A stretch of DNA of 64,000 nucleotides from Massilia agri (GTDB lineage Bacteria; Pseudomonadota; Gammaproteobacteria; Burkholderiales; Burkholderiaceae_D), in the NCBI RefSeq assembly GCF_024753255.1, contig NZ_JANUHA010000015.1, positions 62,001-126,000 on the forward strand. Reading direction: 5' to 3'. Shown here one piece after another: positions 1 to 7,768 of this stretch; position 1 is the stretch's first letter, and every line of letters starts with the position of its first letter. A model generated the notes under the pieces. The model was not told the origin of the DNA, did no database searches, and saw only the letters and a program-made list of their open reading frames with translations. The position numbers and the translations under genes were made by a program.

Positions 1-243
1 CCAGGCCAGCTGGCGCCATTCGCGCCACGACAGGCGGCCCAGCAGCCGGCGCCACATCGGGGCGACCAGCACGGCGGCCACCAGCCCGTAGGCGAGATAG
101 CGCCCGGCGGATAATTGCAGGGGCGTGAAGCCCGGCACGAGAATGGGAGCGAGGAAGACCAGGCCCCAGAAGGAACCGGCGAGGACGCCGGCGCCGATGC
201 CGAGCCGGGTGTCGTGAAGCGGGGTGTGCGAGTGCGCGTGCAT
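1..243 (-). CDS. EamA/DMT-family transporter, N-terminal 81 residues (runs off the window)
   Basis: The reverse strand from 243 reads MHAHSHTPLHDTRLGIGAGV and stays open to base 1. Two hydrophobic segments are visible, around residues 14-35 (VLAGSFWGLVFLAPILVPG) and 44-60 (RYLAYGLVAAVLVAPMW). The GSFWG and RYLAYG motifs suit the first two helices of drug/metabolite transporters of the EamA type. The gene lies 57 bp downstream of the AraC regulator on the same strand, so the two may be co-transcribed and the regulator may control the exporter. A histidine-rich N-terminus is visible but no metal role can be claimed. Substrate unknown. Family call is from short sequence only. Confidence 0.7.
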   Translation of the reverse strand, partial: MHAHSHTPLHDTRLGIGAGVLAGSFWGLVFLAPILVPGFTPLQLSAGRYLAYGLVAAVLVAPMWRRLLGRLSWREWRQLAW

Positions 244-300
244 GGAATCTCCTGAAAGTGGAGATTCTGGGCTGCACGGCGGGCGGAATCTTGGCCGGGA

Positions 301-1044
301 CTACTGCGCCTTTGACCGCTTCTCGCGATGTTGCGCGCGGTAGGCGGCCGGTGTGGTGTCGAGCATGCGCCGCATCGCCCGCGTCAATGCGCTTTGCTCG
401 GAGAAACCGGTCGCGAGCGCGATCTCGGCGACCGGCCGGTCGGTAGCGCCGAGGAGCGTACAGGCGCGCTTGAGGCGGCAGTCCAGCAGCCAGCCGTGCG
501 GGCTGGCGTCCAGCTCCTCGCGGAACAGGGCGTGCAGGCGGCTCACGCTCAGGTTGGCAGCGCGCGCCATGGTCTCGGTGGTCCAGGGCAGGCCGGGATC
601 GAGCTCGATGCGGGCGAGCAGGGCGGCCAGGCGCGAGGCCGGCCGGGGCGCACCCATGCCCAGGGTATCGAGCAGCAGCGGGGCCCAGCCCTGCAGTACC
701 GTGGGCGCGAGCGGCTGGCCGTTCGCGACGATGCCCATGAATTCGACCAGCTTGCGCGCCGCCGGGCCGATGCCGGTAAAGGGACGCGCCAGCAGTTCGC
801 GCCAGGGACCGTGGGCGAAGGCCTCGGCCTGGACGTCGAGGATGAGGGAACGGTTGGCGACCCGGCTGTACTGGGAATGCCAGGCGCCGGGCGCCACCAG
901 GGCCGCATGCAGGGGATCGAGCCGCTTCTCGCGGCCCTCGATCTCGAGCGCCACCTGGCCGCTGACCGGCAGCACCACCTGGGCAAAGGCGTGGCGGTCG
1001 GCCTCGCGCGTTTCGCCGTAGCTGCGCAGGTGCAGTTCGAACAT
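301..1044 (-). CDS. AraC-family transcriptional regulator
   Basis: A 247-residue protein with an AraC layout: an N-terminal cupin-like sensing half (HAFAQVVLPVSGQVALEIEG, about residues 18-38) and a C-terminal double helix-turn-helix from about residue 155 to 240. The second HTH carries the family signature (IALATGFSEQSALTRAMRRM followed by TPAAYR). The ATG at 1044 lies 15 bp after the stop of the Fnr gene on the same strand. It is probably a regulator of the adjacent EamA transporter, which it precedes. The effector cannot be told from sequence. Confidence 0.85.
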   Translation of the reverse strand: MFELHLRSYGETREADRHAFAQVVLPVSGQVALEIEGREKRLDPLHAALVAPGAWHSQYSRVANRSLILDVQAEAFAHGPWRELLARPFTGIGPAARKLVEFMGIVANGQPLAPTVLQGWAPLLLDTLGMGAPRPASRLAALLARIELDPGLPWTTETMARAANLSVSRLHALFREELDASPHGWLLDCRLKRACTLLGATDRPVAEIALATGFSEQSALTRAMRRMLDTTPAAYRAQHREKRSKAQ

Positions 1045-1059
1045 GGAATACGCCGGGAC

Positions 1060-1824
1060 TCAGCCCATCGGGCTGCAGGCATCGAGCCCGGCGGCCATGG
1101 CCTTGAGCTTGCCCGGGTCGAGCAGGGTGAGCTCGCGCTTGTCGACTTCCAGCAAGCCCTGTTTCTTGAAGCGCGACAGCAGGCGGCTGATGCTTTCGAT
1201 GGTCAGGCCCAGGTAGTTGCCGATGTCCTCGCGTGACATGCGCAGCTGGAAGCGGTTGGGCGAATAGCCGCGCGCCGCGTAGCGCGCCGACAGGTTCACG
1301 AGGAAGACGGCGAAGCGCTGCTCGGCCCGCATGTTCCCAAGTAAAAGCATGACGTTCTGCTCGCGCGTGATTTCCTGGCTCATGATGCGGTGGAAGTGGC
1401 GCAGCAGGGCCGGCACCTGGCCGAACAGCTCTTCCAGGCGCGAAAAGGGAATCTCGCAGACCTCGCTGTCTTCCAGCGCCACGGCGTCGCAATGGTGGGT
1501 ACCGCTGATCGCATCCATGCCGAGCAGTTCGCCGGCCATCTGGAAGCCCGTGATCTGTTCTTCGCCCGCCGCGTTCACCTGGTAGGTCTTGAAGTGGCCG
1601 AAGCGCACGGCGTACAGGCTGCGGAAGGGCTCGCCCATCTGGTACAGGCGCTCGTCCTTGGCAAGGCGGCGGCGCCCGCCGATGATCTGGTCGAGGCGGT
1701 TGATGTCGGCATCCTCGAGCCCCATCGGCAGGCACAGCTGGTGCATGCTGCAATTGCCGCAGCTGGTCTTGAGGGCCTGAATGTTGATCGGCGATTCGCC
1801 TGGCAGCGAGATGGCTTGGTTCAT
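1060..1824 (-). CDS. fnr: Fnr-type oxygen-sensing transcription regulator (Crp/Fnr family)
   Basis: A 254-residue Crp/Fnr protein. Four cysteines match the [4Fe-4S] ligands of E. coli FNR: C22, C25 and C31 in SCGNCSMHQLC, and C123 in EVCEIPF, so oxygen sensing by cluster assembly is expected. The cyclic-nucleotide-like barrel covers about residues 35-150. The HTH near the C-terminus contains GLTIESISRLLSRF, preserving the E..SR residues that read the TTGAT half site. It sits next to the cytochrome bd and formate dehydrogenase operons, which are classical Fnr targets elsewhere. Regulation of those operons here is inference, because no perfect TTGAT-N4-ATCAA site was found upstream of them. Confidence 0.93.
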   Translation of the reverse strand: MNQAISLPGESPINIQALKTSCGNCSMHQLCLPMGLEDADINRLDQIIGGRRRLAKDERLYQMGEPFRSLYAVRFGHFKTYQVNAAGEEQITGFQMAGELLGMDAISGTHHCDAVALEDSEVCEIPFSRLEELFGQVPALLRHFHRIMSQEITREQNVMLLLGNMRAEQRFAVFLVNLSARYAARGYSPNRFQLRMSREDIGNYLGLTIESISRLLSRFKKQGLLEVDKRELTLLDPGKLKAMAAGLDACSPMG

Positions 1825-1851
1825 GACGGAAAACGGAGTACAGACCCGGCC

Positions 1852-1857
1852 ATTATA
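1852..1857 (-). promoter_or_regulatory. candidate -10 element for fnr
   Basis: The reverse strand has a perfect TATAAT 28 bp upstream of the fnr start codon. No good -35 is seen 16-18 bp further upstream (that region is GC-rich), so the promoter may be weak or activator-dependent. Confidence 0.45.
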
Positions 1858-1903
1858 GACCGGTCCCCGTCCATGCCGCCGCTATTGCGTACATTCAACA
1901 ACT

Positions 1904-2004
1904 GTAGGGTGGACGGGTTCCCCGTCCGCGCGTTCAACACAATGATGCTTCGCCACTACGCATACGGAAGCTGAACGCGCGGACGGCAAAGCCGTCCACC
2001 CTAC
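1904..2004. repeat. 101-bp palindromic REP-like element
   Basis: The left arm (1904-1936) and right arm (1972-2004) are inverted copies that match perfectly apart from an internal 5-base loop. Each arm itself holds a nested hairpin: GGACGG-gttcc-CCGTCC on the left and GGACGG-caaag-CCGTCC on the right. The ends read GTAGGGTGGACGG and CCGTCCACCCTAC. It lies between the fnr start and the stop of the protease gene. A degenerate relative is at 60373-60484. No transposase is present, so a REP/MITE-like non-autonomous element is the likely class. Confidence 0.8.
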
Positions 2005-2029
2005 AAGAACATCAGTCGCGTGCGGACGA

Positions 2030-3676
2030 TTACAGATGGTGACGCTGCTGCGCCTTCATCCGGTAATACTCCTGGCGGCCTTTCCGGACCACCGTGTCGG
2101 CGATCTGCGCCGCCTCGCCGGCAGCCTGGTTAACCGAGGCAAAGGCGTTCGGATCGTGCCGCAAGGCCTCGACGGTCCTGCGGGCCGGCTCCGAGCCGCT
2201 GAGGGCCAGGCCGAAGGTGGCCGACACGGCCAGCTCGGCCGCCAGGGTTTCGGCGCTCAGGGCCGTTACCCCGGTCCTGCTTGCCTCAAGCTGCTCGAAG
2301 GCCGCCTGCGGCGCCGCCAGGCTGCGGGCCAGGTCGATGTCGCCGGCAAGCTGCGCCAGGAAGTTGACCGCCGCCTGGCTGGCCGAGCGGTTGGCCAGGT
2401 CGCCGAGGCGGATCAGGGCGATGTTCTTCGCATTGAAGACGGCGCGGCCGGTGCGCGGGCTCCTCACGAAGTCGATCAGGGCACCGGTGGCGATCTCGCT
2501 GCCGATGTAGCCGAGCGTGGCCACGATCTGCGCCAGGTACTTCTCGTGCTTCTCCGGCTCGTTCACCAGCCAGTCGAGCAGCTTGCGCGCATCCGCTTCG
2601 CCATACCGGGAGGCCAGCTCCCAGGGCACGCCCTCGATCCAGCCCTGCCGGACGAAGTCGCGCACGTCCGCCGGCGCCTGCAGGCCGGCCATGTCGCAGT
2701 TGCAGCCGCTGGCAGGCATCACCTTGTCCGTGATGTTCAAAGGGCCGGACAGGTAGGCCGCCGACTCGGCGGCGTTGACCACGTTGTGGTCGGACCCGAC
2801 GGAGGGGAACATGACCGCGCGCGGATCGTCGGTGCGGTGGCCAAGGCCGCAGTTGTGACCGTACTCGTGGACCCAGATCAGGCCTTCCTGGTCGGCGTCG
2901 AAGCGTACCGCGGCCACGTTGACGGTGGCGCTGCCGACCGGGGCGCAGCCGATGATGTTGTCGCCGGGGCCGCCGCACCAGCGGATCGCCTGCACGACCT
3001 TGACCCCGGAACCGGCGCTCAGGAGCGCGCTCAGGTCGGCCGAGGTGGCGATGGTCGCCGGGACCGTTGCCGGCAGCACGCGGACCGCGCCGTTGCGGAC
3101 GAACTGCACCGCCGTAGCGACGTCCGGGCCGGTGTCGTCGTTCTGCAGGATGGTGCCCATGTCGCCCAGGATCCGGTCTGCCTCGGCTTCGCTCAGGGCG
3201 ACGCTGCTGTGGCGGTGCACCGTGACCGACACGGTCCTGGTGCCGGTCAAGGCCGGGTTGACCACCAGGTAGTCGACGTAGAGCGAGATGTCCGAGGACC
3301 ACTCGATATTGACCCAGATGTCGACCCCGCCGGCGCGCGGGGCCACGTTATGGACCGTGTAGCGGGCGGAGCCGATGAACTTGCCGGAATCAGGTCCGCC
3401 GCCCGCGCCTTCCGCGATCGACACGAAGACCTGGGAGCGGGGATTGAGCTCGCTCCAGTTCAGCCGCAGCAGCCACTGGCCGCGCCGCGCGCCCCAGTCG
3501 TGGCGGTAGGTGAAGCCGTTGCCGCTCAGGGCCGGCTGCAGGCCGTCGTTGCCGACCTGGACGTCGGCCGTGGCCTCGGCCCAGGGGGCGGCATTGCCTG
3601 ACGAGCCGGCGCGTTGCAGCGGCGGCGTTTCCAGGCTCATGACCGCATCGCGGTCGAGACGATCGTTGGGCGCCAT
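2030..3676 (-). CDS. metzincin-like zinc metalloprotease with unusual flanking domains
   Basis: A 548-residue protein. The zinc motif HEYGHNCGLGH (His270, Glu271, His274, His280) fits HExxHxxGxxH, and a methionine nine residues later (AVMFPS) can serve as the Met-turn, so the metzincin clan is a strong call. The N-terminal roughly 150 residues look like a beta-sandwich (FTYRHDWGARRGQWLLRLNW, VDIWVNIEWSSDISLYVDYL). The region after the catalytic domain is alpha-helical, with repeats of the ALIRLGDLANRSASQAAVNF kind resembling HEAT-like packing. No signal peptide is visible at the chosen ATG, which has AAGGAGA 7 bp upstream. I do not recognise a named subfamily. Substrate and location are unknown. 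Confidence 0.72.
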   Translation of the reverse strand: MAPNDRLDRDAVMSLETPPLQRAGSSGNAAPWAEATADVQVGNDGLQPALSGNGFTYRHDWGARRGQWLLRLNWSELNPRSQVFVSIAEGAGGGPDSGKFIGSARYTVHNVAPRAGGVDIWVNIEWSSDISLYVDYLVVNPALTGTRTVSVTVHRHSSVALSEAEADRILGDMGTILQNDDTGPDVATAVQFVRNGAVRVLPATVPATIATSADLSALLSAGSGVKVVQAIRWCGGPGDNIIGCAPVGSATVNVAAVRFDADQEGLIWVHEYGHNCGLGHRTDDPRAVMFPSVGSDHNVVNAAESAAYLSGPLNITDKVMPASGCNCDMAGLQAPADVRDFVRQGWIEGVPWELASRYGEADARKLLDWLVNEPEKHEKYLAQIVATLGYIGSEIATGALIDFVRSPRTGRAVFNAKNIALIRLGDLANRSASQAAVNFLAQLAGDIDLARSLAAPQAAFEQLEASRTGVTALSAETLAAELAVSATFGLALSGSEPARRTVEALRHDPNAFASVNQAAGEAAQIADTVVRKGRQEYYRMKAQQRHHL

Positions 3677-4006
3677 GTGAATCTCCTTTGCAGGGAAGGG
3701 GTGTGAACCGCGACCGGCCCGCAGGTGAGGCAGGGGCTGGTCGAGGGCAAGGATGGCGGGCCGGAAAAACTGACCGGTTGCAGGCAGCGGGGCCTGCCGG
3801 GCTCGTCATCGTCAGCCAATATAGACGAGCGCTCCGCCCCTGCTCGGGCGATCTGCGTTGACATTAATTTGGATCAGTGCCCCATGGTTTCCAGCCCAAC
3901 AGGAAGCTGTGCACGATTGGACAGGAAACAAAAAACGGCAAACGTGCGCACCCGTCCCGCATGCTAGATTCCGGACACCGTATGGAATGACAGCCAAGGA
4001 GCTTGC
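3677..4006. promoter_or_regulatory. divergent intergenic region, protease/cydA
   Basis: 330 bp with no convincing gene. TTGACATTAATTTGG at 3858-3872 could hold a -35 or a poor Fnr-like site (TTGAC-N4-ATTTG). No clear -10 for cydA was found at the right distance. On the reverse strand a TATATT near 3820 may serve the protease. The cydA ribosome site is AAGGAG just before 4007. Nothing else stands out. Confidence 0.4.
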
Positions 4007-5494
4007 ATGTTCGGTTTGTCCGCTTTGGATCTGGCGCGCGTGCAATTCGCGTTCACGATGTCGTTCCACATCCTGTTTCCAGCGATCACCATTGGGATGG
4101 CGAGCTACCTGGCCGTGCTCGAGCTGTGCTGGCTGCGGACCAGGCGCCAGGTCTACGTCGACCTCTACCACTACTGGCTCAAGGTCTTCGCGGTCTGCTT
4201 CGGCATGGGCGTGGTCTCGGGCATCGTCATGGCCTACCAGATCGGCACCAACTGGAGCTACCTGTCCGAGTTCGCCGGCAGCATCATGGGCCCGATCCTG
4301 TCCTACGAGGTGCTGACCGCCTTCTTCCTCGAAGCGGGCTTCCTGGGCGTGATGCTTTTCGGCTGGAACCGGGTCGGTCCCGGCCTGCACTTCGCCGCCA
4401 CCTGTGCGGTGGCCATCGGCACCCTGATCTCCTCGACCTGGATCCTGGCCGCCAACAGCTGGATGCAGACCCCGCAGGGCTATGCCATCGAGGGCGGGCG
4501 CATGGTGCCCGCCGACTGGCTGGCCATCGTCTTCAATCCCTCCTTTCCCTACCGCCTGCTGCACATGGTGATCGCGGCCTACCTCACCACGGCGCTGATC
4601 GTCGGCGCGGCCGCCGCCTGGCAGCTGCTCAGGAAGCGCGACAACCCGGCGGTGCGCAAGATGATGTCGATGGCGATGTGGATGATCCTGCTGGTCGCGC
4701 CGATCCAGGCCGTGGTCGGCGACTTCCACGGCCTGAACACCCTGGAGCACCAGCCGGCCAAGCTGGCGGCCATGGAGGGGCACTGGGAGAACGAGCCGGG
4801 CAAGGCGGTCCCGCTGCTGCTCTTCGGGATCCCCGACATGGAAGAGGAGAGGACGAAGTATGCGGTCGGCATCCCGCACTTGGGCAGCCTCATCCTCACC
4901 CATAGCTGGAACGGCCAGTTCAGGGGCCTGAAGGAGTTTCCCCGTGAAGACAGGCCGAATTCCCTGATCGTGTTCTGGAGCTTCCGGCTGATGGTGGGGC
5001 TGGGCCTCCTGATGATACTGCTGGGGGCGTGGAGCCTGTGGCTCAGGCGCAAGGTAGGGGGAGAAGCGCGGCTATGGCGCCAGCGCCACTTCCTGCGCTT
5101 CGCGCTGTGGATGGGGCCGGCCGGCCTGGTCGCCATCCTGGCCGGCTGGACCACGACCGAGGTCGGACGCCAGCCCTGGGTGGTCTACGGCGTGCTGCGC
5201 ACGGCCGATGCGGTCTCGCCCCATGGCGCGGGGCCGCTGGCGCTGACCCTGGCCATCTTCGTCGTCGCCTACTTCTTCGTGTTCGGGGCCGGCACGGCCT
5301 TCGTGCTGCGCATGATCCGCAAGGGGCCGCAGCACTTCGAGCTGCACACCCCCGCACAGGGCGGTCCGGGCGAGGAGCGCACGCCGATGCGGCCGATCTC
5401 GGCGGCCGACGTGCAGAGCGACGACGACGAGGATACCGCCCGTCCCGACCACCTGCCCGACATCAAGGGCGGCGACGCCGACAAGGAGCGCTGA
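4007..5494 (+). CDS. cydA: cytochrome bd-type ubiquinol oxidase subunit I (CIO-like)
   Basis: A 495-residue membrane protein, the haem-bearing quinol-oxidising subunit of a bd oxidase in the inner membrane. His21 (FTMSFHILFP) and His186 (YRLLHMVIAAY) correspond to haem ligands H19 and H186 of E. coli CydA. The GWTTTEVGRQPW motif is intact. The region between helices 6 and 7 is short, as in cyanide-insensitive (CIO) oxidases, rather than the long Q-loop of E. coli. The C-terminus is an acidic cytoplasmic tail. AAGGAG lies just upstream of the ATG. It is followed 1 bp later by cydB and then by a DUF2474 gene, forming one operon. Confidence 0.95.
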   Translation: MFGLSALDLARVQFAFTMSFHILFPAITIGMASYLAVLELCWLRTRRQVYVDLYHYWLKVFAVCFGMGVVSGIVMAYQIGTNWSYLSEFAGSIMGPILSYEVLTAFFLEAGFLGVMLFGWNRVGPGLHFAATCAVAIGTLISSTWILAANSWMQTPQGYAIEGGRMVPADWLAIVFNPSFPYRLLHMVIAAYLTTALIVGAAAAWQLLRKRDNPAVRKMMSMAMWMILLVAPIQAVVGDFHGLNTLEHQPAKLAAMEGHWENEPGKAVPLLLFGIPDMEEERTKYAVGIPHLGSLILTHSWNGQFRGLKEFPREDRPNSLIVFWSFRLMVGLGLLMILLGAWSLWLRRKVGGEARLWRQRHFLRFALWMGPAGLVAILAGWTTTEVGRQPWVVYGVLRTADAVSPHGAGPLALTLAIFVVAYFFVFGAGTAFVLRMIRKGPQHFELHTPAQGGPGEERTPMRPISAADVQSDDDEDTARPDHLPDIKGGDADKER

Positions 5495-5495
5495 C

Positions 5496-6503
5496 ATGGG
5501 CATCGACACCTCCGTCATCTGGGCGGTCATCATCTTCTTCGCCGTCTTCATGTACGTGCTGCTGGATGGCTTCGACCTGGGGATCGGCATGCTGTTTCCC
5601 TTTACGCCGAAGAAGCGCGACCGCGACACCATGATGAATACCGTGGCCCCGGTCTGGGACGGCAACGAGACCTGGCTGGTGCTGGGCGGGGAGGGGCTGC
5701 TGGCCGCCTTCCCGGTGGCCTACTCGATCATCCTGTCCGGGCTCTACCTGCCCCTGATCTTCATGCTGGTCGGCCTGGTGTTCCGCGGCGTGGCCTTCGA
5801 GTTCCGCTTCAAGGCCAAGGAACACGAGCGCCACCTGTGGGACAAGGCCTTCATCGGCGGCTCGGTCGTGGCCGCCTTTTTCCAGGGCGTCTCGCTGGGC
5901 GCTTTCCTCGACGGGATCGCGGTGTCGGGACGCAGCTATGCGGGCGGGCCGCTGGACTGGATCGCGCCCTTTCCCTTGCTCGCGGGCATCGGCGTGATGA
6001 TCGCCTACACCCTGCTGGGCGCGACCTGGCTGGTGATGAAGACCGAGGGCGAACTGCACGCGCGCATGGTGCAGGTGGCGCGTCCCTTCGCCCTGATGCT
6101 GCTCGCCGCCATCGTCATCGTCAGCATCTGGACTCCCTGGCGCGACCCGGCCGTGGCGGCGCGCTGGTTCACCTTCCCGAACATCGTCTTCCTGGCGCCG
6201 GTGCCCATCCTGGTGGCGGTCTTCATCTTCCTGCTGCTGCGCGCGCTGAAGCGCGATCCGCACCGGCTGCCCTTCGTTGCCGCCCTGGCCCTGATCTTCC
6301 TCGGCTACAGCGGCATGGCGATCAGCATCTGGCCGCACATCGTGCCGCCCGCGATCTCGATCTGGGAAGCGGCCTCACCCCCGGCGAGCCAGGGTTTCGC
6401 CCTGGTCGGCACCCTGTTCATCCTGCCCATCATCCTGATGTACACGGCCTGGTCCTACTGGGTCTTCCGGGGCAAGGTCAAGGCCGACGCGGGGTATCAC
6501 TGA
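5496..6503 (+). CDS. cydB: cytochrome bd-type ubiquinol oxidase subunit II
   Basis: A 335-residue polytopic protein starting MGIDTSVIWAVIIFFAVFMY, with the family motifs DGFDLGIGML and PVWDGNETWLVLGGEGLLAAFP near the N-terminus. CydB pairs with CydA and stabilises the haem-containing subunit. The start is 1 bp after the cydA stop, and the stop overlaps the start of the DUF2474 gene (TGATG), which implies translational coupling of all three. Confidence 0.95.
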   Translation: MGIDTSVIWAVIIFFAVFMYVLLDGFDLGIGMLFPFTPKKRDRDTMMNTVAPVWDGNETWLVLGGEGLLAAFPVAYSIILSGLYLPLIFMLVGLVFRGVAFEFRFKAKEHERHLWDKAFIGGSVVAAFFQGVSLGAFLDGIAVSGRSYAGGPLDWIAPFPLLAGIGVMIAYTLLGATWLVMKTEGELHARMVQVARPFALMLLAAIVIVSIWTPWRDPAVAARWFTFPNIVFLAPVPILVAVFIFLLLRALKRDPHRLPFVAALALIFLGYSGMAISIWPHIVPPAISIWEAASPPASQGFALVGTLFILPIILMYTAWSYWVFRGKVKADAGYH

Positions 6504-6706
6504 TGGCAGGGCCACTCAAGGCAGGGCCGCTCAAGGCAGGGCCACTCAAGACAGGGCCGCTCAAGGCGGGGGCGCGCAGGGTGGGCAGGCGCGAATGGAT
6601 GCGGCGGCTGGGCTGGATGGCCGCCCTGTGGGCCGGCGGCGTCCTGACGCTGTCGCTGGTGGCCTACCTGATTCGCCTGCTGATGCGGCTCCTGGGTATG
6701 CAATAG
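6503..6706 (+). CDS. DUF2474 small bd-oxidase accessory subunit with an N-terminal AGPLK repeat
   Basis: A 67-residue protein. The C-terminal 40 residues match the DUF2474 pattern found downstream of CIO-type cydAB: REWMRRLGWMAALWAGG, then one membrane helix and an RLLMRLLGMQ end. Such proteins play a role like CydX, a single-helix subunit stabilising the oxidase. The usual family member is about 40 residues. The extra N-terminal 24 residues are a tandem AGPLK/TGPLK array encoded by 15-bp DNA repeats. The ATG overlaps the cydB stop. The protein is below many gene-calling thresholds and easily missed. Confidence 0.82.
   Translation: MAGPLKAGPLKAGPLKTGPLKAGARRVGRREWMRRLGWMAALWAGGVLTLSLVAYLIRLLMRLLGMQ
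6506..6580 (+). repeat. 15-bp tandem repeat, about 5 units
   Basis: Units begin at 6506, 6521, 6536 and 6551 with sequence GCAGGGCCRCTCAAG (the fourth starts ACA), followed by a degenerate fifth at 6566. Each unit encodes a pentapeptide A/T-G-P-L-K in the DUF2474 protein. As a multiple of three the array can change length without breaking the frame. Confidence 0.9.
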
Positions 6707-6781
6707 GAATCAACCGTGCGCGGCCTGCCGCTATGGAGGACTACACTGCCGATAACCCTTTGCTAACAGGAGAGCAGCACC

Positions 6782-7483
6782 GTGTCCCTTCCCGACGCGC
6801 CCCAGGTCGATCGTCCCACCAGCGTCAATACTCCACCGGCCCAGGCCGCCATGCAGGCCACGGTCCCCATGCCGCTCTCGGGCGAAGACCAGGCGCGCGC
6901 CGATCTGTATGCGCTGCTCGCACGCCTGCTGCTGGCGGCGCCCGACGCCGGCCTGCTCGATGCGCTTTCCGCCGCCGACCCCATCGTCTCGGCCGGCGAG
7001 GAGCCGGCGCTGGAACAGGCTTGGGAAGCCTTGACGCTTGCCTCGGGCGTCATGGACCCGGATGCGGTGCAGGAAGAATTCGACGCGCTCTTCATCTCGA
7101 TCGGCACGCCGCCGGTCAACCCGTACGGGTCGCGCTACCTGTCCGGCTACCTGAACGACACCCCGCTGGCCGAGCTGCGCGGCGACCTGGCGCGCCTGGG
7201 TATCCGGCGCATGCGCGGGGTAGGGGAGTTCGAAGACCACCTGGGCGCCCTGTGCGAGACCATGCGCGTCCTGATCACGGGCGCGCCCGGCATCGCGCGC
7301 CAGAGCGTCGAGCGCCAGCAGGCGTTTTTCGAGGCGCACATCGCGCCCTGGTACGCGCGCTGCGTGGCCGAGATCGCGGACGCCGAAGGGGCGAACTACT
7401 ACCGGCTGGTCGCAAGGCTGGCCGGCGCCTTCCTCGACATCGAGGCGCAAGCCTTCGTCCTCCAGGCGGCGGCAAACGATTAA
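6782..7483 (+). CDS. TorD/DmsD-family chaperone for the formate dehydrogenase
   Basis: A 233-residue all-helical protein of the TorD-like redox-enzyme maturation family. Family features include ARADLYALLARLLLAAPD near residue 40, the EEFDALFISIGTPPVNPYGS segment near residue 100, and the later DHLGALCETM helix. These proteins bind twin-arginine leaders and hold the molybdoenzyme until cofactor is inserted. The GTG start at 6782 is preferred because AGGAGA lies about 9 bp upstream. It is the first gene of the fdh operon, 75 bp after the DUF2474 gene and 17 bp before the Tat-leader gene. Confidence 0.88.
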   Translation: MSLPDAPQVDRPTSVNTPPAQAAMQATVPMPLSGEDQARADLYALLARLLLAAPDAGLLDALSAADPIVSAGEEPALEQAWEALTLASGVMDPDAVQEEFDALFISIGTPPVNPYGSRYLSGYLNDTPLAELRGDLARLGIRRMRGVGEFEDHLGALCETMRVLITGAPGIARQSVERQQAFFEAHIAPWYARCVAEIADAEGANYYRLVARLAGAFLDIEAQAFVLQAAAND

Positions 7484-7500
7484 CCAAGAGAGGCATCGAC

Positions 7501-7740
7501 ATGGAACAGCATCCGATCGACCAAGCGCCCGGTGCGCGAAACGAGCCTGAAGCAAAGCCGGACCCGGCCCGGCGCAGCTTCCTGAAGGCGGCGCCCCTGG
7601 GAGCCCTGGCGGTGGTAGCCGCCCCCGCGGGCGCCGAAGCCCCGACCCCGGCGCCAGGCAAGGCGCAGCCGCAGGTCAAGCGGGGCTACCACGAGACCGA
7701 GCACATCCGCCGCTACTACCAGACCGCGGCCTACTGGTAA
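7501..7740 (+). CDS. formate dehydrogenase-associated twin-arginine leader protein
   Basis: A 79-residue protein with a Tat-type motif ARRSFLKAAPLGALAVVAAP at about residues 22-42, then a short tail ending RGYHETEHIRRYYQTAAYW. Small proteins of this kind (formate dehydrogenase region Tat target) are usual between the TorD-like gene and the alpha subunit in betaproteobacteria. Their biochemical role is not well established. Start: AGAGAGG lies just upstream of ATG 7501. Confidence 0.82.
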   Translation: MEQHPIDQAPGARNEPEAKPDPARRSFLKAAPLGALAVVAAPAGAEAPTPAPGKAQPQVKRGYHETEHIRRYYQTAAYW

Positions 7741-7768
7741 GACGCATCCTGACAATCGGAGAGCCAGC

